A stretch of DNA of 64,000 bases from an uncultured Eubacteriales bacterium (lineage in GTDB: Bacteria; Bacillota; Clostridia; Oscillospirales; Acutalibacteraceae). The notes beneath the pieces are model-generated. The model was not told the DNA's origin. It searched no databases and saw nothing but the letters and a program-made list of their open reading frames with translations. The position numbers were made by a program, and so were the translations under genes. Location: assembly GCA_934456435.1 (NCBI GenBank), contig CAKSHH010000001.1, forward strand, positions 186,001 to 250,000, written 5' to 3'. Of the stretch, positions 25,369-34,999 are shown in pieces. Numbering within the stretch: the first letter of the stretch is position 1; each line of letters begins with the position of its first letter.

Positions 25369-26352
25369 ATGGTTAATTTAAAAGGCAGAGATTTTCTGAA
25401 ACTGCTTGATTTCACAAGCGAGGAAATTGAGTATCTCGTCGATCTTGCGGCTGATTTGAAAGCAAAGAAGAAAGCGGGAATCCCACACAGGATCCACGAG
25501 GGTAAGAATGTTGCTCTTATCTTTGAAAAGACAAGCACAAGAACACGCTGCAGCTTTGAGGTCGGTGCTAACGATCTCGGCATGGGCTCAACCTATCTTG
25601 CCGAAGGTTCGCAGATAGGTAAAAAGGAGAGCATAGCCGACACGGCGAGGGTGCTCTCGGGCATGTTTGACGGCATCGAGTACCGCGGCTACGGTCAGGA
25701 TCTTGTTGAGGAGCTTGCAAAGTATGCGAGCGTTCCCGTATGGAACGGCCTTACAAATGAATTTCACCCGACTCAGATTCTTGCCGATTTCCTGACTATC
25801 AAGGAGCAGTTCGGTCATCTTAAGGGAATCAACTTTGTTTACATGGGCGATGCAAGGTACAATATGGGTAATTCACTCATGGTAGGCTGCGCTAAAATGG
25901 GTATCAACTTTACCGCATGCGCTCCGAAAAAGTATTTCCCCGACCATGACCTTGTTGACACCTGCAAGGCGATTGCAAAGGAAAACGGCTGTGAAATAAA
26001 ATTCAGCGAGGATCCCATGGAGGCTGTTAAGAACGCGAACGTCATCTACACCGACGTTTGGGTCTCAATGGGTGAGCCGATGGAGGTTTGGAAAGAGAGA
26101 ATCGACGACCTTATGCCGTACCAAGTCAATCAGAAGCTTATGGATGCGGCGGCGGACGACGTTGTGTTTATGCATTGTCTGCCTGCTTACCACGACCACA
26201 AGACAAAGGTAGGTAAGGAGATCGGCGAAAAATTCGGCTGTGACGCTCTTGAGGTCACGGACGAGGTCTTTGAAAGCGAACGTTCAATCGTGTTCAGAGA
26301 AGCAGAAAACAGAATGCACACTATAAAAGCAGTTATGGCGGCGACATTATGA
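25369..26352 (+). CDS. argF: Ornithine carbamoyltransferase
   Basis: 327 residues. Carbamoyl-phosphate site FEKTSTRTRCSFE, then HPTQILADFLT, and the ornithine-binding HCLPAYHD. It makes citrulline from ornithine and carbamoyl phosphate. ATG 25369 has an excellent AGGAGG. Its stop overlaps the carA start by 4 bases, which couples substrate supply and use. Confidence 0.95.
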   Translation: MVNLKGRDFLKLLDFTSEEIEYLVDLAADLKAKKKAGIPHRIHEGKNVALIFEKTSTRTRCSFEVGANDLGMGSTYLAEGSQIGKKESIADTARVLSGMFDGIEYRGYGQDLVEELAKYASVPVWNGLTNEFHPTQILADFLTIKEQFGHLKGINFVYMGDARYNMGNSLMVGCAKMGINFTACAPKKYFPDHDLVDTCKAIAKENGCEIKFSEDPMEAVKNANVIYTDVWVSMGEPMEVWKERIDDLMPYQVNQKLMDAAADDVVFMHCLPAYHDHKTKVGKEIGEKFGCDALEVTDEVFESERSIVFREAENRMHTIKAVMAATL

Positions 26353-27434
26353 TTAAAAAAGTTTACATTGTACTTGAAGACGGACACATTTTTGAAGGCA
26401 AACGCTTCGGCGCAGAGGGCGAGGCTCTCGGCGAGCTTGTCTTTACAACAGGTATGGGCGGATATATCGAAACGCTCACCGACCCCAGCTATTACGGACA
26501 GATAGTTATGCAGACATTTCCTCTTATCGGCAACTACGGCATCATGGAGGAGGACTTTGAAAGCGACAAGTCTTACGTCAGCGGCTACGTTGTCAGGGAG
26601 TGGTGCGAGCTGCCGTCCAATTTCAGGACGGAGTATGACCTTGACACCTTCCTAAAGAAGCAGGGGGTAGTCGGCGTTTACGGCGTTGACACTCGTGAGA
26701 TCACGAGGATAATCCGTGAAAAGGGCGTTATGAACGCAAAAATCGTTAGTTCGGTTGACAAAATCGACTATGATGAAATCAAGGCTTACAAAATCGTTGA
26801 CGCGGTCAAAAGCGTAAGCTGTAATAAGAAATATACGGTATCGGACGGGGAAGCAAAGTATAAGGTTGCGTTACTCGATTACGGTGCGAAGAAAAATATT
26901 GTGCGCGAACTTGTCGCAAGGGGCTGTGAAGTAACCGTGTTCCCATACGACACCTCCGCCGAAGAGATTATCAAGACAAATCCCGACGGAATTATGCTCT
27001 CGAACGGTCCCGGCGACCCGGAGGAAAACATTGTTCCGATTGAAAACATAAAGGAGCTTGCAGGCAAATTCCCGATTTTCGGAATCTGTCTCGGACATCA
27101 GCTCACCGCTCTTGCAATGGGCGGCAAAACAATGAAGCTCAAATACGGCCACAGAGGCGTTAATCAGCCGGTCAAACAGCTTGAAACGGGCAGAACCTAC
27201 ATTTCAAGCCAAAACCACGGCTATGCGGTCGTTGCGGACAGCCTTGACAGGCGATACGCAAGGGAGAGCTTTATCAACGCGAATGACGGTACCTGCGAGG
27301 GAATGGAATACAGAAGCAAGCAGATCTTCACCGTTCAGTTCCATCCGGAGGCTTGCTCAGGACCCAAGGACACAAAGTTCCTGTTCGACAGGTTTATTTC
27401 AATGATGGGAGGAAAAAACAATGCCGCTGAATAA
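26349..27434 (+). CDS. carA: Carbamoyl-phosphate synthase small (glutaminase) subunit
   Basis: 361 residues. C-terminal class I glutamine amidotransferase with GICLGHQL (catalytic Cys) and QFHPEACSGP (His, Glu). It hydrolyses glutamine and passes ammonia to CarB. ATG overlaps the argF stop (ATGA), and the 3' end overlaps carB by 14 bases with GGAGG inside carA. The linkage to argF suggests an arginine-directed enzyme; a pyrimidine-specific copy may exist elsewhere. Confidence 0.95.
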   Translation: MIKKVYIVLEDGHIFEGKRFGAEGEALGELVFTTGMGGYIETLTDPSYYGQIVMQTFPLIGNYGIMEEDFESDKSYVSGYVVREWCELPSNFRTEYDLDTFLKKQGVVGVYGVDTREITRIIREKGVMNAKIVSSVDKIDYDEIKAYKIVDAVKSVSCNKKYTVSDGEAKYKVALLDYGAKKNIVRELVARGCEVTVFPYDTSAEEIIKTNPDGIMLSNGPGDPEENIVPIENIKELAGKFPIFGICLGHQLTALAMGGKTMKLKYGHRGVNQPVKQLETGRTYISSQNHGYAVVADSLDRRYARESFINANDGTCEGMEYRSKQIFTVQFHPEACSGPKDTKFLFDRFISMMGGKNNAAE

Positions 27435-30400
27435 AGACATAAAAAAGGTACTTGTTATCGGTTCGGGACCCATCGTTATCGGTCAGGCGGCTGAGTTTGA
27501 CTATGCCGGCGCACAGGCTTGCCGTGTCCTCAAGGACGCAGGACTTGACGTTGTGCTTGTCAATTCCAACCCTGCAACCATCATGACGGACAATGCGCTT
27601 GCGGACGAGATTTATCTTGAACCGCTGACTCAGGAGACCGTCAAGAGAATTATCGAAAAAGAGCATCCCGATTCGATTCTTGCCGGACTCGGCGGACAGA
27701 CGGGACTTACAATAGCCATGCAGCTCGCCCAGAACGGCTATCTTGAAAAGATGGGCGTTAAGCTTCTCGGCACGAATGCCGAAGCGATCGACAAGGCGGA
27801 GGACAGACAGCTTTTCAGGGACACGATGCTCAAAATCGGTCAGCCTGTTGTTCCGTCCGATATTGCAACGACGGTTGACCGCGCGGCGGAAATTGCGGCG
27901 GAGATCGGTTATCCCGTTATTATTCGTCCTGCTTTCACCCTCGGCGGCGCAGGCGGCGGAGTTGTTTACAGCGAAGAAGAATTAAGAATTATCGCATACA
28001 ACGGACTGGAGCTTTCTCCGATCAATCAGATTCTTGTCGAGCGCTTCATCGGCGGCTGGAAAGAGATTGAGTTTGAGGTTATGCGTGACAGCGTGGGTAA
28101 TGTTATCGCTGTCTGCTCAATGGAAAACTTTGACCCTGTCGGCGTTCATACGGGCGACAGTATTGTTATCGCTCCTGCCGTAACGCTTTCGGACAAGGAA
28201 TATCAGATGCTCCGTTCCGCTTCGCTCGATATTATTACCGAGCTCGGCATTGAGGGCGGCTGTAACTGTCAGTTTGCGCTGAATCCCGAAAGCTTTGAGT
28301 ATTCCGTTATTGAGGTCAACCCCAGAGTTTCGCGTTCGTCAGCTCTTGCATCAAAGGCGACAGGTTATCCGATTGCAAAGGTTACGACCAAAATTGCACT
28401 CGGCTACACGCTTGACGAAATAAGAAATGACATTACTGGCAAGACCTGTGCTTGCTTTGAACCCACGCTTGACTATGTTGTTGTCAAGTTCCCGAAGTGG
28501 CCGTTCGACAAGTTCGTCGGAGCAAGCCGTAAGCTCGGCACTCAGATGAAAGCAACGGGCGAGGTTATGGCAATCGCTCCGAGCTTTGAAATGGCGGTTA
28601 TGAAAGCTGTCAGAGGTGCGGAGATTTCACTTGAGACACTCAATTATAATAAATTCCCTGAGGATATGGACGTCGTCGAGCGCCTGCATGAGCAGGACGA
28701 CCTGCGAATTTTTGCTGTGTTCAAGGCTCTCAAGGAGGGCGTAAGCATTGAGAAAATTCACGAAATCACCATGATTGATGAGTGGTTCCTCGGAAAGCTC
28801 AAGAATCTTGCCGACTACGAAAAAATGCTTGAAAGCGGCAAGCTTGACAAGGACTACTACGAAAAAGGCAAGAAGTACGGCTACAAGGATTCAACGATTC
28901 TCAAAATGGCAGGCAAGCTTCCCGAAAAAACGCTTGACGCCGTTTACAAGATGGTTGATACCTGCGGCGCTGAGTTCAAGGCGGAGACGCCGTATTTCTA
29001 CTCAACTTATGACACCGACTGCGAGTCCAGAGAAATCGAAAGAGGGGAGAAAGAACGAATTATCGTTCTCGGTTCGGGACCAATCCGTATCGGTCAGGGT
29101 ATCGAATTTGACTATTCCTCCGTTCATTGCGTATGGACTCTCAAGGAGCTCGGTTACGAGGTTGTAATAGTAAACAACAATCCCGAAACCGTTTCGACAG
29201 ACTTCGACACGGCGGACAGACTTTATTTTGAGCCGCTCAACGACGAGGACGTAATGAACATCATTAAGGTCGAAAAGCCCGTAGGCGTTGTTGTTGCTTT
29301 CGGCGGTCAGACCGCTATCAAGCTCACAAAGTTCCTTGACGAAAACAATATTCCGATTCTCGGCACATCGGCTGAGGGTATCGACATCGCAGAGGACAGA
29401 GAGCGTTTCGACGAATTGCTTGAAAAGTTCGGCATCAGCAGACCCAAGGGTCAGACTATCATGGACACCGAGGACGCTATCAGAGCCGCAAACGAGCTTG
29501 AATATCCCGTTCTTCTCCGTCCGTCCTACGTTATCGGCGGTCAGAATATGACTATCGCATATAACGACACCGATGTTAAGCGTTACATGGATATCATTCT
29601 TTCTCAGAAGATTGAGAACCCTGTTCTTGTCGATAAATATATGATGGGTACGGAGCTTGAGGTTGACGTTATCTCCGACGGCAAGGATGTTCTTATTCCC
29701 GGTATAATGGAGCATATTGAGCGCGCAGGCGTTCACTCAGGCGACTCAATCGCGGTTTATCCGCCGTACAACATTCTCGACAGTATGATTGACAAGATTG
29801 TCGATATTTCAACAAAGCTTGCGCTTTCGCTCGGCACAAAGGGACTTGTCAATATTCAGTATCTCATCTATCGTAACGAGCTTTACGTTATCGAGGTCAA
29901 CCCGCGTGCGTCAAGAACGATTCCTTACATCAGCAAGGTTACCGGTGTTCCGATGGTTGAGCTTGCGACTAAGGTTATGGTCGGCACAAAGCTCATTGAG
30001 CTTGGCTACGGCACGGGACTCTACAAGATTCCACCGTATGTTGCAATCAAGGTTCCCGTGTTCTCGTTTGAGAAGCTCAACGACGTCAATTCCGAGCTCG
30101 GACCTGAGATGAAGTCAACGGGCGAGGTTCTCGGAATCGGCAGGACTCTCAATGAGGCTCTGTTCAAGGGACTTATTTCCGCAGGCTTCAAGGTCGGCCA
30201 CGAGAGCACATACCATGATAACAAATACAACGGCGGCGTGCTTATCAGCGTTCACGATAAGGACAAGCCCGAAGTTATATCGCTTGCCAAGAAATTTGCC
30301 GATGTCGGTCTGAAGATTTATTCAACGCCGAACACGGGCAAGCTGATTCAGTCCGCAGGCATAAATGCGGAAATAATTGATGAGTTCAGCGACGGCAAGC

Positions 30401-31473
30401 ACGTTATTGAAATGCTTGAAACGGGCAAGATTGACTACATTGTTTACACAGGCTCAACGGCGAAATCGACGATTGAAAACTTCATCAAGATTCACCGCCG
30501 CGCCGTCCAGCTTTCAATCTGCTGTCTGACGTCGCTTGATACAGCCAATGCGCTTTGCGACATTCTTTCAAGCCGTTTCACTCAGCGAAATACCGAGCTG
30601 GTGGACATCAACAATATGCGTTCAAAGCGTATGCGTCTGAACTTTACAAAGATGCAGGCAACAGGCAATGACGATATCTATTTCAACAATATGAATAAGA
30701 CCATACCGTCTCCCGAATCGCTGACAATTAACTTCACCGACCGTCATTACGGAATCGGCGGCGACGGAGTTGTGCTTGTTGAAAAGTCGGATATTGCCGA
30801 CGCGAAAATGGTTGTATATAACGATGACGGGACCCAGACACTTATGGCGGCGAACAGTATCCGCTGTGCGGCAAAGTTCCTTTATGATAACGGAATCGTA
30901 CCGAAAACATCAATGACAATTGAAACGAACTGCGGCGTTAAAAATGTTCGTCTCTATTCGTTCAACGGCGAGGTAAGGTCGGCTCAGGTTGATATCGGCA
31001 AGCCCGATTTTGACCCTGCAAGCATACCGATGAAGACCGACACATATATGATAATTGACCAGCCGGTTGAAATCGGTGACAAAACGATTAACATAAGCTG
31101 TGTAACCATCGGCAATCCGCATTGTATCGTGTTTATGGACAACGTTGACAGCATTGACCTCAATGAGTTCGGCGACAAGATTCGTAATTCGGGCATTCTC
31201 CCCGAATATATCAACACGGGTATTGCACGAATGATTGACAGGAACACAATCAAGCTTCGCTGCTACGAGAGAGCTGTCAACGGCGAGAGCCTCGGCTGCG
31301 GAACGTCGGCTGCGGCTGCGGTTGTTGTGGCAACGGAAATGGGCCTTTGCAAGAAGGGCGAGGACGTAACGGTCAAGATGCCCGGCGGCGACGTTGTTAT
31401 CACATACACCGATGAAACGATACTTGTCAACGGCGATACTAGAAAGGTTTACGAGGGCGTCGTAGAGTATTGA
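27421..31473 (+). CDS. carB: Carbamoyl-phosphate synthase large subunit fused to a DapF-like domain
   Basis: 1350 residues; CarB is normally about 1060-1075. Residues 1-1070 are a complete CarB: two ATP-grasp synthetase halves beginning KKVLVIGSGPIVIGQAAEFD and RIIVLGSGPIRIGQGIEFD, and an MGS-like regulatory domain. Residue 1071 on (MRLNFTKMQATGND) is about 280 residues of diaminopimelate epimerase fold: GIGGDGVVLV, GNPHCIVFMDN, RCYERAVNGESLGCGTS. The second active-site cysteine is kept (Cys1293), but the first is replaced: MAANSIRC stands where epimerases have MCGNGIRC (Ala1143). No stop or frameshift separates the parts and there is no ribosome site before residue 1071. The tail is therefore probably not an epimerase; it may be structural or ligand-binding. 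A normal-looking dapF begins at 63982. Confidence 0.93.
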   Translation: MPLNKDIKKVLVIGSGPIVIGQAAEFDYAGAQACRVLKDAGLDVVLVNSNPATIMTDNALADEIYLEPLTQETVKRIIEKEHPDSILAGLGGQTGLTIAMQLAQNGYLEKMGVKLLGTNAEAIDKAEDRQLFRDTMLKIGQPVVPSDIATTVDRAAEIAAEIGYPVIIRPAFTLGGAGGGVVYSEEELRIIAYNGLELSPINQILVERFIGGWKEIEFEVMRDSVGNVIAVCSMENFDPVGVHTGDSIVIAPAVTLSDKEYQMLRSASLDIITELGIEGGCNCQFALNPESFEYSVIEVNPRVSRSSALASKATGYPIAKVTTKIALGYTLDEIRNDITGKTCACFEPTLDYVVVKFPKWPFDKFVGASRKLGTQMKATGEVMAIAPSFEMAVMKAVRGAEISLETLNYNKFPEDMDVVERLHEQDDLRIFAVFKALKEGVSIEKIHEITMIDEWFLGKLKNLADYEKMLESGKLDKDYYEKGKKYGYKDSTILKMAGKLPEKTLDAVYKMVDTCGAEFKAETPYFYSTYDTDCESREIERGEKERIIVLGSGPIRIGQGIEFDYSSVHCVWTLKELGYEVVIVNNNPETVSTDFDTADRLYFEPLNDEDVMNIIKVEKPVGVVVAFGGQTAIKLTKFLDENNIPILGTSAEGIDIAEDRERFDELLEKFGISRPKGQTIMDTEDAIRAANELEYPVLLRPSYVIGGQNMTIAYNDTDVKRYMDIILSQKIENPVLVDKYMMGTELEVDVISDGKDVLIPGIMEHIERAGVHSGDSIAVYPPYNILDSMIDKIVDISTKLALSLGTKGLVNIQYLIYRNELYVIEVNPRASRTIPYISKVTGVPMVELATKVMVGTKLIELGYGTGLYKIPPYVAIKVPVFSFEKLNDVNSELGPEMKSTGEVLGIGRTLNEALFKGLISAGFKVGHESTYHDNKYNGGVLISVHDKDKPEVISLAKKFADVGLKIYSTPNTGKLIQSAGINAEIIDEFSDGKHVIEMLETGKIDYIVYTGSTAKSTIENFIKIHRRAVQLSICCLTSLDTANALCDILSSRFTQRNTELVDINNMRSKRMRLNFTKMQATGNDDIYFNNMNKTIPSPESLTINFTDRHYGIGGDGVVLVEKSDIADAKMVVYNDDGTQTLMAANSIRCAAKFLYDNGIVPKTSMTIETNCGVKNVRLYSFNGEVRSAQVDIGKPDFDPASIPMKTDTYMIIDQPVEIGDKTINISCVTIGNPHCIVFMDNVDSIDLNEFGDKIRNSGILPEYINTGIARMIDRNTIKLRCYERAVNGESLGCGTSAAAAVVVATEMGLCKKGEDVTVKMPGGDVVITYTDETILVNGDTRKVYEGVVEY

Positions 31474-31481
31474 TACAGGTT

Positions 31482-31519
31482 AAGGCAATTCACAACACAG
31501 CAATTGTAATGTATTGACT
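31482..31519. repeat. REP-like palindrome, family A copy 3 (degenerate)
   Basis: AAGGCAATTCACAACACAGC ... TGTATTGACT aligns with the copies after htpG and the synthetase but pairs poorly. It starts 8 bases after the carB stop. Confidence 0.5.
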
Positions 31520-31527
31520 CAAAACAG

Positions 31528-31558
31528 ACCTCCCTTCGATTTTCGGAGGGAGGTAAAT
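31528..31558. terminator. Terminator after carB
   Basis: ACCTCCCTTCGA (31528-31539) pairs with TCGGAGGGAGGT (31543-31554), one wobble, then AT-rich sequence. Confidence 0.75.
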
Positions 31559-31577
31559 TATATATCAGAGGTATGTT

Positions 31578-32372
31578 ATGAAGTTTGAAAATGTCTTGCT
31601 TGCAAGTGATTTTGACGGAACGCTGGCGGACAGCGACGGTAAAATTCCCGAAAGCGTTATTTCCGCGATAAAGTATTTTATGTCTGAGGGCGGACGGTTT
31701 ACCGTTTGCACAGGCAGAATATATCAGGGCTTTCATCTTTACAGCGCGGAGTATATCAATGCTCCCGTACTGCTCGGAAACGGCGCGATGGCATACGACT
31801 ATGAAAACGAAAAAATCCTTTTTGATGACGGAATAGGGGAAGAGGGTATAGGTGTTTTGATCGACGTTATTTCCCGCTTTCCCGACATCTCGGTTGAAAC
31901 CTATAATTTCAATAAGGTGTGCAGTATAAATCCGTGTGAGGACAGTATGCATCATTTCACGAGCCAGGGAATCAAGTTCGCGCGCGTTGAGTCGCCCGAA
32001 GAGACGGTCAGACCGTGGACAAAGGTTATGATTCTGGCGCAGGGGTGTTCTCAGTCGGTTCAGCAGCTTTTGGAAAAGCACAGGGAAGTGAACTATCTCA
32101 AAACCACAGGTGACTACATTGAAATCCTGAAAAAGGGCGTTGACAAGGGTACGGGATTGCTCCGACTCGGAGAGATGCTGGGGTGCGAACCCAAGGATAT
32201 TTATGCTGCAGGCGACGGGTACAATGATGTTGATATGCTCGTTGCGGCAGCCGCAGGGTTTGTGCCCGAAAACGGCTCTCCGGAGGCGCTGGGCGTTGCG
32301 GACTACATAACACGGTCCAACGACGAGGGCTGTATTGCTCACGCGATTGAGATTTTAGACAGTATTTATTGA
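31578..32372 (+). CDS. HAD-superfamily phosphatase, Cof/IIB type
   Basis: 264 residues. Motif I ASDFDGTLADSDG, motif II-like TVCTGR, a C2B cap, motif III lysine in the KKGVDKGTGL segment and motif IV GDGYNDVDML are all present. The family dephosphorylates sugar phosphates, FMN or similar small molecules in the cytosol; the substrate is unknown. AGAGGT precedes the ATG. It stands alone between two terminators. Confidence 0.85.
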   Translation: MKFENVLLASDFDGTLADSDGKIPESVISAIKYFMSEGGRFTVCTGRIYQGFHLYSAEYINAPVLLGNGAMAYDYENEKILFDDGIGEEGIGVLIDVISRFPDISVETYNFNKVCSINPCEDSMHHFTSQGIKFARVESPEETVRPWTKVMILAQGCSQSVQQLLEKHREVNYLKTTGDYIEILKKGVDKGTGLLRLGEMLGCEPKDIYAAGDGYNDVDMLVAAAAGFVPENGSPEALGVADYITRSNDEGCIAHAIEILDSIY

Positions 32373-32374
32373 AT

Positions 32375-32415
32375 AAAACTCCTATGGACATACGAATGTT
32401 CCATAGGAGTTTTTG
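32375..32415. terminator. Bidirectional terminator between convergent genes
   Basis: AAAACTCCTATGGA (32375-32388) pairs with TCCATAGGAGTTTT (32400-32413), giving T-runs on both strands. Confidence 0.85.
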
Positions 32416-34158
32416 TTAGGAATCCTTCTCTATTACAGGCGGAATGAAGCTTTCAATCGCTTTTCTGAGCTTTGGGTGACGGATTACAAAATGAATGGCA
32501 GGAGCTTTGCCCTTGGAAATCATAACCCATTGATCCTCATGAATAAGAATTTGCAAATTTCTGAAAGCCTGCGCTGAGGTCTTTTTCAGAATATATGTTG
32601 GATGTTGAGTGGAAAAAGCTTCGGTCTCTTTCAGATGAGATATATATTCATCAAAATTATATGTAATGTCGCTCTCTCGGAACAGTCCCGAAAGCTCCAA
32701 TACCTGAGGACACTCCGCAAATTCTTCGGCGGAAACAATAGGTATTTCATCCTCAAAAGTCTCCGTTTGCAGGATGCTTAAAACACGTTCGCGCTGCGTT
32801 TCAGCATACTTTAATATGCGCTGCTGTTCTTCTTCGGGAACCGCATTTCTTTTGAGAATTTTAGTCAAAAGAGGAGGCTCTATTGTATAGAGCGGAAGCG
32901 TAGACAAAATGCTTCTTCGGTTGCCGTTTTTGACAGCGTCGGCACGCAAAAAGGTGTTGAGCTCACTTCCCTTATCACTTCGGTATATTTCCATCAGCGG
33001 ATAGGCATTGGCGAGCAGTTCCTGTGCGCGTTTTGTGTAATAGGAGAGCTCCTTTCCGGATTTGGTCAAGTAATATTTGCCCTTGCCATGGTATCCAGCA
33101 ATGGCTTCTCCGCAAAGAGCGGCAGCTCCCGAAACCTTTAAAAGGTGCAGGAACACGTTGTTTTGAGCGCCTTTCAGGTAGTATGGTGAAATTTGACCGG
33201 TCATGTACATCGGGATCCAGCTTTCAAGTCCCAGCATCATTTCATCAAATGAGCGGTCTATGTTGTGGATTTGATGAAGATGAAGACCTTTCTTCAGCAT
33301 CATCGCCATGCCGAACATCCATTTTTTCGGAAATTCAGGGTCCTTTGCCATTTCCTTCATCGGCATATCACTGTACATTATCACGGGTGACTTTGATTTT
33401 GAAAGTACGGTTGCTTTCAAAAAGTCAAGTTCACTTTCCATCATCTTATCTAGACCGACATACGTCTTTGATGACGGAAGCTGAAAAGGAACAGACGGTA
33501 CTTTCAGCTCGTCGAATCGAATTACTTTGATATACTCGTTAAGGTCAAATCCGTCGAGCTTGTTGAGAAAGGCGCTTATACTGCTTTCGGATTTGCGAGT
33601 TTTTCCCTTGAGCAGCCATTTTTTTACCTCCGTGTATATTTCTGACGAATCCGAAAGCTCATCGGTGCTGCAGTTTAGCAGCTCTGCAAGCAGCATTAGC
33701 TCCGACGGCGATTTAATTTCTGCGGCAATGAACGATGCAATCGCAGAGGCAAAGTTTTCGGAATCGGCAGGCTTCCTTGTGCCGTTTCTTATGCGGAAAA
33801 CGGTGGAAACGTCATAGTTGATATATTTGCAAAGTCGATTTATGTTAATATTAAGAGTTGATATGAGTGTATTGAAATTGTGACGAAGTAAGGCTTTGTC
33901 AGTTGAGTCAAAGTCGGAGCACAGACAAAAGTCATCATTTACGGTTTCGGGGGTGATATCGCCGAAGCCTTTTTGTTTTGCAATCTGCGCTATGCCGAAG
34001 CAAAGCGCTTCAAAATTTTTCGTTCCAAATTCCGGCATACGGTCGCCTTTCCTGTATCGGCTGAGAGTGGCTTCCGACAGTCCCGATGAAGAGCAAAGCT
34101 CCTTTGCCGTGCAGGAGAGCATGGAGACATATTCGTTTAACTTTTCATAAAATTTCAT
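32416..34158 (-). CDS. Large XRE-type helix-turn-helix protein of unknown function
   Basis: 580 residues. An XRE HTH is clear at about residues 7-45 (KELCSSSGLSEATLSRYRKG), and a second HTH-like unit at about 85-140 (INRLCKYINYDVSTVFRIRNG). The remaining 400 residues match no family I know; they look mostly helical and end with FRNLQILIHEDQWVMISKG. Such long double-HTH proteins are found in Clostridia without assigned function. ATG 34158 is preferred (GGGGTA upstream) over TTG 34164. A promoter TTTAAA-17-TATAAT reads on the minus strand with its -10 at 34191-34196. It diverges from the zinc-ribbon membrane gene and may control it. Confidence 0.6.
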   Translation of the reverse strand: MKFYEKLNEYVSMLSCTAKELCSSSGLSEATLSRYRKGDRMPEFGTKNFEALCFGIAQIAKQKGFGDITPETVNDDFCLCSDFDSTDKALLRHNFNTLISTLNININRLCKYINYDVSTVFRIRNGTRKPADSENFASAIASFIAAEIKSPSELMLLAELLNCSTDELSDSSEIYTEVKKWLLKGKTRKSESSISAFLNKLDGFDLNEYIKVIRFDELKVPSVPFQLPSSKTYVGLDKMMESELDFLKATVLSKSKSPVIMYSDMPMKEMAKDPEFPKKWMFGMAMMLKKGLHLHQIHNIDRSFDEMMLGLESWIPMYMTGQISPYYLKGAQNNVFLHLLKVSGAAALCGEAIAGYHGKGKYYLTKSGKELSYYTKRAQELLANAYPLMEIYRSDKGSELNTFLRADAVKNGNRRSILSTLPLYTIEPPLLTKILKRNAVPEEEQQRILKYAETQRERVLSILQTETFEDEIPIVSAEEFAECPQVLELSGLFRESDITYNFDEYISHLKETEAFSTQHPTYILKKTSAQAFRNLQILIHEDQWVMISKGKAPAIHFVIRHPKLRKAIESFIPPVIEKDS

Positions 34159-34363
34159 TTGCAATACCCCATGATATATTATTTAATTCAATTATACAGC
34201 ATAATTAAATGTTTTTAAAGTATCCGGATCATAACAATTTCAAAATTGGCATTTGACTATTCGGAAATGTGGCTCAATAAGAGAGCAATACATGATATAA
34301 TTACGTCAAAAAAGGGATTGTTCACTATATAAATTTTTATAGATAAAAACGGAGGTATTGCAA

Positions 34364-34948
34364 ATGGCAGAATCAAGATCATTTTCTCTCAACGGAACAG
34401 ATGTACAGACTGTTATTGACAGACTGGATGTGTTTTTCCACACCGAAAAGGGTATGGAGGTTCAAAGTTCGCAGACTGCTGACGGATACGTTATGCAGGC
34501 GAGTCAGCCCAAGGACGGCTGGAAAACCCTTACGGGAATGAGACTTGCCGTATCGGTACAGCTTGCCGTTATGGGTAATCAGCTCAATGTTACTGTCGGA
34601 GAAGGACAATGGTCAGACAAGATCGGCGCGGGAGCCATTGGATTGTTTATCGCATGGCCTTTGGCGATTACGGCAGGCATGGGAGCAATGAAGCAGAAAA
34701 AGCTTCCGTCGGAAATTTTCCAGGTTGTCGAAAACTGTATTATGTCCGGCGGTCGCTCGGCTGTATACGAAGCCACGGAGCCTGTGGCTTCTGAGGCGAT
34801 AGTTTGTCCGAAATGTAATGCACAGCTCCCGACAGGCTCAAAGTTTTGTAATCATTGCGGTGCAAAGCTCGGCAACGAATGTCCGAATTGCGGCGCAGAG
34901 GTTGCACCCGGAAGTCTGTTCTGCTCAAATTGCGGACAGAAGCTGTAA
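34364..34948 (+). CDS. Zinc-ribbon membrane protein of unknown function
   Basis: 194 residues. The first 80 residues form a small alpha/beta domain of no recognised family. A hydrophobic segment (IGAGAIGLFIAWPLAITAG) lies at about 85-105. Two consecutive zinc ribbons end the protein: CPKC ... CNHCG and CPNCG ... CSNCG. Double zinc ribbons of this type often occur in membrane-associated proteins. GGAGG is 8 bases before ATG 34364. It is divergent from the large XRE protein; the starts of both genes share the 13 bases GGTATTGCAAATG. Confidence 0.6.
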   Translation: MAESRSFSLNGTDVQTVIDRLDVFFHTEKGMEVQSSQTADGYVMQASQPKDGWKTLTGMRLAVSVQLAVMGNQLNVTVGEGQWSDKIGAGAIGLFIAWPLAITAGMGAMKQKKLPSEIFQVVENCIMSGGRSAVYEATEPVASEAIVCPKCNAQLPTGSKFCNHCGAKLGNECPNCGAEVAPGSLFCSNCGQKL

Positions 34949-34963
34949 TAATTTTACTTAAAG

Positions 34964-34996
34964 AACGCCCCCGTTTGCTTAGCAAACGGGGGCGTT
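34964..34996. terminator. Bidirectional terminator
   Basis: AACGCCCCCGTTTGCT (34964-34979) and AGCAAACGGGGGCGTT (34981-34996) are perfect complements, an unusually strong stem between convergent genes. Confidence 0.9.
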
Positions 34997-34999
34997 AAA

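Noticed and set aside
30600..30660. Frameshift or missed stop separating carB from dapF
   Set aside because: The frame is continuous and there is no ribosome site before the DapF-like part; fusion is the simplest reading, though a sequencing error cannot be excluded by eye.
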